Origin: JBBKXP01 sp038251315
GTDB taxonomy: Bacteria; Pseudomonadota; Alphaproteobacteria; Rhodobacterales; Rhodobacteraceae
Assembly: GCA_038251315.1 (NCBI GenBank)
Contig: JBBSBK010000005.1
Location: 1 to 59,173, forward strand
DNA: 59,173 nt
Reading direction: 5' to 3'
Part shown: positions 52,392-59,173 of the stretch, piece by piece
How the letters are laid out: each line of letters opens with the position of its first letter
Numbering within the stretch: position 1 is the stretch's first letter
Program-made: the position numbers and the translations under genes
Notes under the pieces: generated by a model
The model's input: only the letters and a program-made list of their open reading frames with translations
Database searches by the model: none
What the model was told of the DNA's origin: nothing

Positions 52392-53450
52392 ATGATCCCG
52401 GTTTTCGACGGCCACAACGATATTCTGCTGCGCCTGCTGCATCATCCCGAAAAGCGCGACGCGATCTGGCTGGGGACCGATGGCAGCGGCCACCTTGACC
52501 TGCCACGGATGAAAAAGGCTGGGTTCGTGGGTGGATTCTTTGCCATTTATGTGCCGAGCCCGCATGCCCCGGACGACCCCGATTTTGACGCGCTGATGGC
52601 GCAAACACCTTACGAAGTGCCGCTGCCCGCCTTGCTGGATCACACCGCCGCCCAACCGACGGCAGTGGCGATGGCCGGGGCGCTGCTGTGGATGGAGCGG
52701 GTGGCCGGCGGCGCGTTCAAGGTGTGCCGCTTCGCGTCTGAAGTGCGCGCCTGCATTGCCGAAGGGACCATTGCCGCGATCATGCACATGGAAGGGGCCG
52801 AGGCGATTGGCCCCGACCTTGACGCGCTGCACCTCTGGCACGCGGCAGGGCTTCGCTCGCTGGGTCCGGTCTGGAGCCGTCCGACGGTGTTCGGCCACGG
52901 TGTGCCGTTCCGGTTTCCCGGCGACCCCGATACCGGGGCCGGGTTGACCGACGCGGGCAAGGCGCTGGTGCGTGAATGTGACAGCCTCGGCATCATGATC
53001 GACCTGTCGCATCTGAACGAAAAGGGGTTCGACGATGTGGCGGCGATCTCGTCGCGCCCGTTGGTCGCGACCCATTCGAACGCCCATGCCATCGCGGCCA
53101 GCACCCGCAACCTGACCGACCGGCAGTTGGCGGCGATCCGTGACAGCAACGGCATGGTGGGGCTGAACTTTGCCACCGTGTTCCTGCGCCCCGACGGGTT
53201 TCGCGGAGGTGATTTCGGCTGGGACGTGATGCTGCGCCATCTCGATCATCTGGTGACGCATTTGGGCGAAACCCGTGTCGGGTTCGGGTCCGATTTCGAC
53301 GGCGCGCCGATGCCTGACCTGATCGGCGACGTCACCGGGGTGCAGGCGCTGTGCGACGCGATGCTGGCGCATGGCTTTGGCACCGATCTGGTGCGCAAGA
53401 TCGCCTGCGACAACTGGCTGGCGCTGCTGGGGCGCAGCCTGCCGGGCTAG
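52392..53450 (+). CDS. Membrane dipeptidase (peptidase M19)
   Basis: A 352-residue zinc dipeptidase of the renal dipeptidase family. The zinc ligands begin with FDGHND (His8, Asp10), then MHMEGAEA (bridging Glu), then SHLNEKG and THSNAHA histidines, and the ending RVGFGSDFDGA has the last Asp. No signal peptide is seen, so it is cytoplasmic here. GGAG precedes the ATG by about seven bases. Substrates are probably dipeptides; related bacterial proteins also act on D-amino acid dipeptides. Confidence 0.92.
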   Translation: MIPVFDGHNDILLRLLHHPEKRDAIWLGTDGSGHLDLPRMKKAGFVGGFFAIYVPSPHAPDDPDFDALMAQTPYEVPLPALLDHTAAQPTAVAMAGALLWMERVAGGAFKVCRFASEVRACIAEGTIAAIMHMEGAEAIGPDLDALHLWHAAGLRSLGPVWSRPTVFGHGVPFRFPGDPDTGAGLTDAGKALVRECDSLGIMIDLSHLNEKGFDDVAAISSRPLVATHSNAHAIAASTRNLTDRQLAAIRDSNGMVGLNFATVFLRPDGFRGGDFGWDVMLRHLDHLVTHLGETRVGFGSDFDGAPMPDLIGDVTGVQALCDAMLAHGFGTDLVRKIACDNWLALLGRSLPG

Positions 53451-53515
53451 GTATGCAACGGGATGCCGATTTTGCTGGACACTTTCGGGGCGCGTCGCCT
53501 ACCAATGCTGCGCAT

Positions 53516-53672
53516 GACGGGAGAGCCGGGAAACCGGTGCCGAAGGAGGTCCGCAGGGCGCCCCGGTAAACTCTCAGGCCCGAGGACCGATCATGCGACC
53601 GACAACTCTGAAGAGTGGTGCATGGCACCCGCCGACGGGATAACGAAGTCAGGCGTAAGGAACAGAGGGGCA
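53516..53672 (+). ncRNA. Tandem glycine riboswitch
   Basis: Two glycine aptamers lie in tandem before gcvT. The first (about 53516-53588) has GGGAGAG, the core GCCGAAGGAG and AAACTCTCAGG. The second (about 53602-53672) has ACTCTGAAGAG, CCGCCGACGGGATAACG and the closing GGCGTAAGGAACAGAGGGG-type helix. Both follow the gcvT-element layout. Binding of two glycines turns on gcv expression, matching the downstream cleavage system. Boundaries are by eye. Confidence 0.93.
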
Positions 53673-53724
53673 TCTTGCTGCGGGATATCCGTTGGGGTGC
53701 CGCCGTGTTTGGCAAGGAAATGGA

Positions 53725-54876
53725 ATGGACGATCTGAAACGCACGGTTTTCTGGGACTTGCACCGCGAACTCGGCGCGAAAATGGTTCCATTCGCGGGCT
53801 ATGACATGCCGGTACAGTATCCGCTGGGCGTGCTGGGTGAACATCTGCATACGCGCAGTGGCGTCGGTCTGTTCGATGTCAGTCACATGGGGCAAGTCAT
53901 TTTGCGGCCCCTGTCCGGCGAAGTGGCCGATGCGGCACTGGCGTTGGAACGGCTGGTGCCGGTCGATGTGCTGGGCCTTGACGTCGGGCGGCAGAGGTAT
54001 GCGATATTCACCAATGACGTGGGTGGAATCTTGGACGACCTGATGGTCGCCAACCGGGGGAATCACCTGTTCGTGGTGGTCAACTCCGCCTGCAAGGACG
54101 CCGACATCGCCCATATGCAGACGCATCTGTCGGACCTCTGCGAGGTGGTGCCGGTGGCCGACCGGGCGCTGGTCGCCTTGCAGGGGCCCGAGGCCGAAAC
54201 GGTGCTGGAGGCGGTCGCCCCGGGGGCCACCGCAATGCGGTTCATGGATGTGGCGACGCTGCAAGCAGGCAGGGCGGAACTCTGGGTGTCGCGCTCAGGC
54301 TACACGGGCGAGGACGGGTTCGAGATTTCCGTTTCCGATCAGGACGCCATGCCCTTCGTGCGATCGTTGCTGGATCAGGGCGGAGTCGAACCTGTCGGCC
54401 TTGGGGCACGGGATTCGCTGCGGCTCGAGGCGGGGTTTTGTCTGTACGGGTCTGATCTGGACACAACCACCAGCCCGGCAGAGGCAGGTCTCGGTTGGGC
54501 GATCCAGAAGGTACGGCGCAGGGGCGGACTTCGCGCCGGCGGGTTTCCGGGGGCGGGTCGGATCCTGACCGAATTGCAGACCGCCCCCATCCGTCTGCGC
54601 GTCGGATTGCTGCCAGAAGGGCGCGCACCGATGCGGGCCGGAACGGCGATCTATGCGACCGAAAATGGCCGCGCGATCGTCGGCCACGTCACATCGGGTG
54701 CCTATGGGCCGTCCATCGAACGACCGCTGTCGATGGGGTACGTCGAAACCGACCATGCCATTACCGGGAACCAGCTTTGGGGCGAGGTGCGCGGCAAACG
54801 CCTGCCCGTCTTGGTCGCCGACATGCCTTTCCGCCCATCCACCTACAAACGCCAACTCGCTGGAGAGACACGATGA
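53725..54876 (+). CDS. gcvT: Glycine cleavage system T protein (aminomethyltransferase)
   Basis: A 383-residue THF-dependent enzyme that takes the aminomethyl group from GcvH and makes methylene-THF and ammonia. Motifs: FAGYDMPVQYP, FDVSHMGQ, RSGYTGEDGFEIS, GARDSLRLEAGFCLYG and VGLLPEGRAPMRAG, with the C-terminal GYV. The ATG at 53725 is taken with AAGGAAA upstream; the longer frame enters the riboswitch region. Its stop overlaps the gcvH ATG (ATGA). Confidence 0.95.
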   Translation: MDDLKRTVFWDLHRELGAKMVPFAGYDMPVQYPLGVLGEHLHTRSGVGLFDVSHMGQVILRPLSGEVADAALALERLVPVDVLGLDVGRQRYAIFTNDVGGILDDLMVANRGNHLFVVVNSACKDADIAHMQTHLSDLCEVVPVADRALVALQGPEAETVLEAVAPGATAMRFMDVATLQAGRAELWVSRSGYTGEDGFEISVSDQDAMPFVRSLLDQGGVEPVGLGARDSLRLEAGFCLYGSDLDTTTSPAEAGLGWAIQKVRRRGGLRAGGFPGAGRILTELQTAPIRLRVGLLPEGRAPMRAGTAIYATENGRAIVGHVTSGAYGPSIERPLSMGYVETDHAITGNQLWGEVRGKRLPVLVADMPFRPSTYKRQLAGETR

Positions 54877-55232
54877 AATACACCGAAGAACACGAATGGC
54901 TGCGCATCGAGGGTGATGTCGTCGTCGTCGGCATCACCGCCCATGCCGCCGAACAACTGGGCGACATCGTCTTTGTCGAACTGCCGAACGAGGGCAAGGC
55001 GGTGGTCAAGGACGACGGGGTGGTTGTCATTGAATCCGTCAAGGCGGCGTCGGACATTCTGGCCCCGATCGACGGCGAAATCGTCGAAGTGAACGCCGTG
55101 CTGACCGACAACCCGTCGATGGTCAACGACGACCCGACCGGCGACGGCTGGTTCTTCAAAATGTCGGTCGACGACCTGTCGGTGCTGGACGACATGATGG
55201 ACGAGGCCGCTTATCTGAAATTCATCGGCTAG
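54873..55232 (+). CDS. gcvH: Glycine cleavage system H protein
   Basis: A 119-residue lipoyl carrier. The lipoylated Lys57 is in VVVIESVKAASDILAP. KYTEEHEWL is at the N terminus and WFFKMSVDDLSVLDDMM near the C terminus. It carries the methylamine from GcvP to GcvT. It overlaps gcvT by four bases and is followed by gcvP after 72 bp. Confidence 0.97.
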   Translation: MKYTEEHEWLRIEGDVVVVGITAHAAEQLGDIVFVELPNEGKAVVKDDGVVVIESVKAASDILAPIDGEIVEVNAVLTDNPSMVNDDPTGDGWFFKMSVDDLSVLDDMMDEAAYLKFIG

Positions 55233-55250
55233 CGCCTGTTCGCGCCTGTC

Positions 55251-55287
55251 GGAGCCTCCGGCGGGGATATTTTCAGCCAAAAGAAAC
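55251..55287 (+). repeat. Rhodobacterales-type intergenic motif inside gcv operon
   Basis: GGAGCCTCCGGCGGGGATAT followed by TTTCAGCCAAAAGAAA: a GC-rich palindrome (GGAGCCTCC, then CCGGCGG) next to an AT-rich stretch with GCCAAA. It resembles the GC-rich then CAAAGTGAA layout of the R repeats and is similarly common in this order. It lies between gcvH and gcvP. Confidence 0.45.
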
Positions 55288-55304
55288 TCAAGGGGTCATT
55301 TGCC

Positions 55305-58154
55305 ATGCCTTTCACGCCGACCGATTACCGCCCCTATGACTTTGCCAACCGCCGCCACATCGGCCCGTCCCCTGCCGAGATGGACGCGATGCTGGCGGTG
55401 ATTGGCGAACCTTCGCTGGACGCCCTGATCGACGCGGCCGTGCCAAAGGCGATCCGCCAGAAGGCGCCGCTCGATTTCGGCAAGGCCAAGTCCGAGGGCG
55501 AGTTGCTCTACCACATGGCCGAGGTGGCGAAGAAAAATCAGGTGCTGACCAGCCTGATCGGGCAGGGGTATTACGGGACGGTCACGCCGCCCGCGATCCA
55601 GCGCAACATTCTGGAGAACCCGGCCTGGTACACCGCCTATACGCCCTATCAGCCGGAAATTTCGCAGGGCCGCCTTGAGGCTTTGCTTAACTATCAGACG
55701 ATGATCACCGATCTGACGGGTCTCGAGATCGCCAATGCGTCCCTGCTGGACGAGGCGACCGCCTGCGCCGAGGCGATGACGATGGCACATCGGGTCGCCA
55801 AGTCGAAGGCAGGCGCGTTTTTTGTCGATCACCATTGCCACCCGCAGAATATAGCAGTGATGCAGACCCGCGCGGCCCCCTTGGGGATCGAGGTGATCGT
55901 CGGCGATCCGGCAGATATGGACGCGACGCAGGTCTATGGTGCGATCTTCCAGTATCCGGGCACCTATGGCAATGTGACCGATTTCACCGATCACATCGAA
56001 GCGTTGCACGGCGCGGGCGCGATTGGCGTCGTGGCCGCCGATCCGCTGGCGCTGACGCTGCTCAAGGAACCGGGCGCGATGGGGGCGGATATTGCTGTCG
56101 GATCGACGCAGCGATTTGGCGTGCCCTTGGGCTTTGGTGGCCCGCATGCTGCATATTTCGCCTGCAAGGATGCCTACAAGCGGTCGATGCCGGGGCGGAT
56201 TGTCGGGGTGTCGGTGGATAGCCACGGGCATCCGGCCTATCGCCTGTCCCTGCAAACCCGCGAGCAGCATATCCGGCGCGAAAAAGCCACGTCGAATGTC
56301 TGCACCGCGCAGGCCCTTCTGGCGGTCATGGCGTCGATGTATGCGGTATTTCACGGGCCGGAAGGATTGCTGGCCATCGCCCAACGGATCCATCGCAAGA
56401 CCGAACGGTTGGCGCGGGGGCTCGAGGAGGCGGGGTTCAAGGTCGAACCCGACGTGTTTTTTGATACCATCACGGTCGAGGTCGGCCCTTTGCAGTCTGC
56501 GGTCATGCAACTGGCCGTCGAGAACGGGATCAACCTTCGCCGGGTCGGCTCGACCAAGGTCGGCATTTCGGTCGATGAACGCACCCGTCGCCCGACAATC
56601 GAGGCTGTCTGGCGGGCCTTTGGCCTGAGCCGCAAGGATGATGACTTGACGCCGCGCTACCGGGTGCCCGATGCGCTGCACCGCGAGACGCCCTATCTGA
56701 CTCACCCGATCTTTCACATGAACCGGGCCGAAACGGAAATGATGCGCTATATGCGCCGCCTGTCGGACCGCGATCTGGCGCTGGACCGAGCGATGATCCC
56801 GCTGGGGTCTTGCACGATGAAACTAAATGCCGCGGCCGAGATGATGCCGATCACCTGGCCCGAGTTTTCGATGATCCATCCGTTCGTGCCAAAAGATCAG
56901 GCGGCGGGGTATTATCACCTGATCGATGATCTGATCGCAAAGCTGTGTGTCATCACCGGCTATGACGCGATGTCGATGCAGCCCAATTCTGGGGCGCAAG
57001 GTGAATACGCCGGGCTGCTGACCATCATGGCCTATCACCGGGCGCAGGGCGACGATCAGCGCCGCGTGTGTCTGATCCCCGTATCGGCGCATGGCACCAA
57101 TCCGGCCAGTGCCCAGATGTGCGGGATGGAGGTTGTCGTCGTCAGGTCCGCCGAAAACGGCGATATCGATGTGGATGATTTCCGCGCCAAGGCCGCCGCA
57201 GCCGGCGACCGTCTGGCCGCCTGCATGATCACCTATCCCAGCACGCATGGCGTGTTCGAGGAGACCGTGACCGAGGTCTGCCAGATCACCCATGATCACG
57301 GTGGACAGGTCTATATCGACGGGGCCAACATGAACGCGATGGTCGGCCTGTCCAAACCCGGCGAGATCGGCGGCGACGTGTCCCATCTGAACCTGCACAA
57401 GACGTTCTGCATTCCGCACGGCGGCGGCGGGCCGGGGATGGGGCCGATCGGGGTCAAGGCGCATCTGGCGCCCTATCTGCCGGGGCATCCCCAGACGGGC
57501 GGGACCGAGGGACCGGTGAGCGGCGCGCCTTTCGGGTCGCCGTCGATCCTGCCGATTTCCTGGGCCTACATCCTGATGATGGGCGGGCAGGGGCTGACCC
57601 AAGCCACCAAAGTGGCGATCCTGAACGCGAATTATATCGCCAGGAAGCTGAACGGGGCGTTCAACGTGCTGTTCAGTGGAAAGAACGGGTATGTCGCGCA
57701 CGAATGTATCCTCGACACGCGCCCCTATGCCAACAGCGCCGGCGTGTCGGTTGACGATATCGCCAAGCGTCTGATCGACAACGGGTTTCACGCTCCGACG
57801 ATGAGCTGGCCGGTGGCGGGAACGCTGATGGTGGAGCCGACCGAATCCGAGACCAAGGCCGAGTTGGACCGGTTCTGCGACGCGATGCTGGCGATACGGG
57901 CCGAGATTGCGCGGATCGAGGCGGGCGAATGGCCGCGCGACAACAACCCGCTGGTCAACGCCCCGCACACGGTCGAGGATTTGCTGGGCGACTGGGACAG
58001 GCCCTATACTCGCAAAGAGGCCTGCCATCCGCCGGGGTCGTTCCGCGTTGATAAATACTGGGCGCCAGTCAACCGGGTCGACAACGTCTATGGCGACCGG
58101 CATCTGATCTGCACCTGCCCGCCCCTGACCGACTATCTGGACGCTGCCGAATAG
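55305..58154 (+). CDS. gcvP: Glycine dehydrogenase (decarboxylating), P protein
   Basis: A 949-residue PLP enzyme that decarboxylates glycine and passes the aminomethyl group to GcvH. It is the single-chain type with duplicated halves. Motifs: RRHIGPSPAEMDAML, GQGYYGTVTPPAIQRNILENP, TREQHIRREKATSNVCTAQ, LGSCTMKLNAAAEM and the PLP lysine in NLHKTFCIPHGGGGPGMGPIG (Lys699). AAGGGG lies about ten bases before the ATG. With gcvT and gcvH it gives T-H-P; the L protein is not here. Confidence 0.97.
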   Translation: MPFTPTDYRPYDFANRRHIGPSPAEMDAMLAVIGEPSLDALIDAAVPKAIRQKAPLDFGKAKSEGELLYHMAEVAKKNQVLTSLIGQGYYGTVTPPAIQRNILENPAWYTAYTPYQPEISQGRLEALLNYQTMITDLTGLEIANASLLDEATACAEAMTMAHRVAKSKAGAFFVDHHCHPQNIAVMQTRAAPLGIEVIVGDPADMDATQVYGAIFQYPGTYGNVTDFTDHIEALHGAGAIGVVAADPLALTLLKEPGAMGADIAVGSTQRFGVPLGFGGPHAAYFACKDAYKRSMPGRIVGVSVDSHGHPAYRLSLQTREQHIRREKATSNVCTAQALLAVMASMYAVFHGPEGLLAIAQRIHRKTERLARGLEEAGFKVEPDVFFDTITVEVGPLQSAVMQLAVENGINLRRVGSTKVGISVDERTRRPTIEAVWRAFGLSRKDDDLTPRYRVPDALHRETPYLTHPIFHMNRAETEMMRYMRRLSDRDLALDRAMIPLGSCTMKLNAAAEMMPITWPEFSMIHPFVPKDQAAGYYHLIDDLIAKLCVITGYDAMSMQPNSGAQGEYAGLLTIMAYHRAQGDDQRRVCLIPVSAHGTNPASAQMCGMEVVVVRSAENGDIDVDDFRAKAAAAGDRLAACMITYPSTHGVFEETVTEVCQITHDHGGQVYIDGANMNAMVGLSKPGEIGGDVSHLNLHKTFCIPHGGGGPGMGPIGVKAHLAPYLPGHPQTGGTEGPVSGAPFGSPSILPISWAYILMMGGQGLTQATKVAILNANYIARKLNGAFNVLFSGKNGYVAHECILDTRPYANSAGVSVDDIAKRLIDNGFHAPTMSWPVAGTLMVEPTESETKAELDRFCDAMLAIRAEIARIEAGEWPRDNNPLVNAPHTVEDLLGDWDRPYTRKEACHPPGSFRVDKYWAPVNRVDNVYGDRHLICTCPPLTDYLDAAE

Positions 58155-58175
58155 CCTGTCAATTTGCTAAAACCG

Positions 58176-58473
58176 ATGCCGGACGTCCGAAAGAACTACA
58201 TCGCCGGGGCATGGGTCGCGGGCGGACACGCGATCGAAAACCGCAACCCATCTGATCTGTCCGATCTGGTCGGCATGTAAACGCGGGCGACAGCAGCGCA
58301 GCTTGACGATGCCCTTGCCGCCGCCGCTGGGACGCAACGGGAATGGGCGGGCTACAGGCCGGAGCGCAAGCCGGCCTTGCTGATCGCGATTGGCACCGAA
58401 TTGACGGGGCGTGCGGCGGAACTGGGCGGGTTGCTGTCGCGCAAGGAAGGTCAGCCGCTGGCCGACGGCAAGT
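58176..58473 (+). pseudogene. Aldehyde dehydrogenase N-terminal fragment
   Basis: Translation from 58176 gives MPDVRKNYIAGAWVAGG, IENRNPSDLSDLVGM, a TAA stop at 58278-58280, then, in the same frame, ATAAQLDDALAAAAG, REWAGYRPERKPALL and LLSRKEGQPLADGK. This is the start of an aldehyde dehydrogenase close to dioxovalerate/succinate-semialdehyde types. Homology ends at about 58473; the remaining catalytic part (Cys and Glu residues) is missing. It is a decayed gene, broken by a stop and by truncation. It starts 21 bp after gcvP. Confidence 0.75.
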
Positions 58474-58938
58474 TGGTACCGGCGCGCTCTGTCGATGCCC
58501 ATGGGATCATTGGTGAAGTGGTGAAGGCAAATCTCGAATCGCTTCAATCAAATGAAGCGGTATCGACATCGGCGCGCCCCAACGGGGCCACGTCCAGCAG
58601 GGCCGGATCGACAGGATCGCTGATCTGCATCCGACCACTGTCGCCAAACCGGTTCGGTGCCGCGACAAGGCGAAACAGCAACTTGCGCCGCAAAGCGATC
58701 TCTTCCTTTGACATGACGCGCCGCATGATGCTCAACCCTTCCCGCCACGCCGATGCTGGCGCACAAGGTCAGATTATCTGGTTAAGGTGGCAAAGAAATG
58801 CCCTTGAGTGGCCGGGAGTGCGGCCGAATCCCGATCCTTTCATGAATCGTCGAGGCCAGATCTATTTTTCTTGTCAGCTATCAGAGGGCGGGTGAAGGTC
58901 TGGCCATGGCAAGCAGAATCCGGACATGGGCGCGACGC
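58474..58938. other. Decayed region with no convincing intact gene
   Basis: After the aldehyde dehydrogenase fragment, no clear coding sequence is seen. A 63-codon minus-strand frame at 58544-58735 (MSIMRRVMSKEEIALRRKLL at the start) could be a gene fragment, but I cannot assign it. From about 58860 rightward the base composition becomes AT-richer than the rest of the window. Confidence 0.5.
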
Positions 58939-59173
58939 CTAAAGATTGATGTCGTTGCCATCTACATCGCAAGGCGTGACCCGCGGACACCCTGGCATGT
59001 CAAGGCAATTGCTATCGTGGTCGGAGCCCAGATAGATGAAGGTTCTAACGCTTCCTTCGTATTCAATAATTGAACCACGCATATCGCTTGAGTTCTGAAA
59101 AGATAGATGCTTTTTCACCGAGTTGAATAGATCATTGCCAATAGCCTCCTTCAATTCACTGGCAGTCTCCCCC
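58939..59173 (-). CDS. Partial hypothetical gene leaving the window
   Basis: The frame is open from the right edge of the window to a TAG stop at 58939-58941, giving at least 77 residues (ELKEAIGNDLFNSVKKHL, then SIIEYEGSVRTFIYLGSD, with two C-terminal Cys). Composition is AT-richer than the neighbours. I do not recognise a family. It may be foreign, given the decayed left flank. Confidence 0.5.
   Translation of the reverse strand, partial: GETASELKEAIGNDLFNSVKKHLSFQNSSDMRGSIIEYEGSVRTFIYLGSDHDSNCLDMPGCPRVTPCDVDGNDINL

Noticed and set aside
58377..58895. Plus-strand 172-codon frame
   Set aside because: It begins inside the aldehyde dehydrogenase fragment, has no RBS and shows no recognisable features beyond it.

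Overview
This is a 59 kb, GC-rich, densely packed chromosomal segment. Gene content points to an alphaproteobacterium of the order Rhodobacterales (Roseobacter/Rhodobacter group). Supporting signs are the cdd-deoA-deoB-add-upp salvage block, a lone DUF3072 gene, a TMEM189/CarF-type desaturase, a LiuR-type MerR site beside beta-oxidation genes, a Mu-like phage remnant and the GC-rich intergenic repeats usual in this group. No species is assigned.

Layout. Positions 1-7.4 kb hold a Phd-like antitoxin-type gene with duplicated upstream elements, a YbfF-like hydrolase, a DUF817 membrane protein, glyA, nadK, a CarF/PEDS1-like desaturase and a propionyl-CoA synthetase. From 7.4 to 11.7 kb come a tiny basic protein, maeB, and a divergent VOC+bicupin fusion with a perfect 18-bp palindrome between the two. 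From 11.8 to 16.3 kb is a tightly overlapped (deoxy)nucleoside salvage operon. From 16.4 to 18.6 kb are two poorly known envelope proteins. From 18.7 to 23.9 kb is a TetR-controlled RND efflux system. From 23.9 to 28.1 kb are an acyl-CoA ligase, two tandem EamA transporters and a sulfotransferase. From 28.2 to 35.6 kb, all on the minus strand, is a fatty-acid or acyl-CoA degradation cluster (MerR, MerR, acyl-CoA dehydrogenase, small RHH-like protein, GST, thiolase, FadB-type enzyme) with a LiuR-like operator and a MITE-like inverted-repeat segment. From 35.6 to 42.1 kb are a 10-TM metal exporter with a Fur/Mur-like box, two hotdog thioesterases, a MATE pump, pyrD, a DUF952 protein and a UshA-type 5'-nucleotidase.

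From 42.2 to 44.25 kb, a perfect 20-bp inverted repeat bounds a 2-kb remnant of a Mu-like transposable phage: a Mor-like activator, a companion gene, and 5'-truncated gpI and repressor fragments abutting head to head. From 44.4 to 53.5 kb follow an SRAP/YedK protein, a Cys/Met-metabolism PLP enzyme, tRNA-Gly(TCC), an ABC exporter, an acyl-CoA ligase, a DCC protein, a frameshifted saccharopine-dehydrogenase-like/DUF4166 gene with a 30-bp tandem duplication, and an M19 dipeptidase. From 53.5 to 58.15 kb a tandem glycine riboswitch precedes gcvT-gcvH-gcvP. The last kilobase is decayed: an aldehyde dehydrogenase fragment with an in-frame stop, then a lower-GC partial gene leaving the window.

Metabolic links visible here: glyA and gcvTHP together feed one-carbon metabolism. 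The salvage operon recovers pyrimidine and purine nucleosides and can share phosphate or pentose with the exported 5'-nucleotidase. PrpE, the acyl-CoA ligases, acyl-CoA dehydrogenase and FadAB supply acyl-CoA activation and beta-oxidation, while MaeB makes pyruvate and NADPH from malate. The most unusual items are the Mu-like remnant, the CarF-like desaturase, the VOC+bicupin fusion with its palindrome, the regulatory boxes and the repeat families shared between loci.
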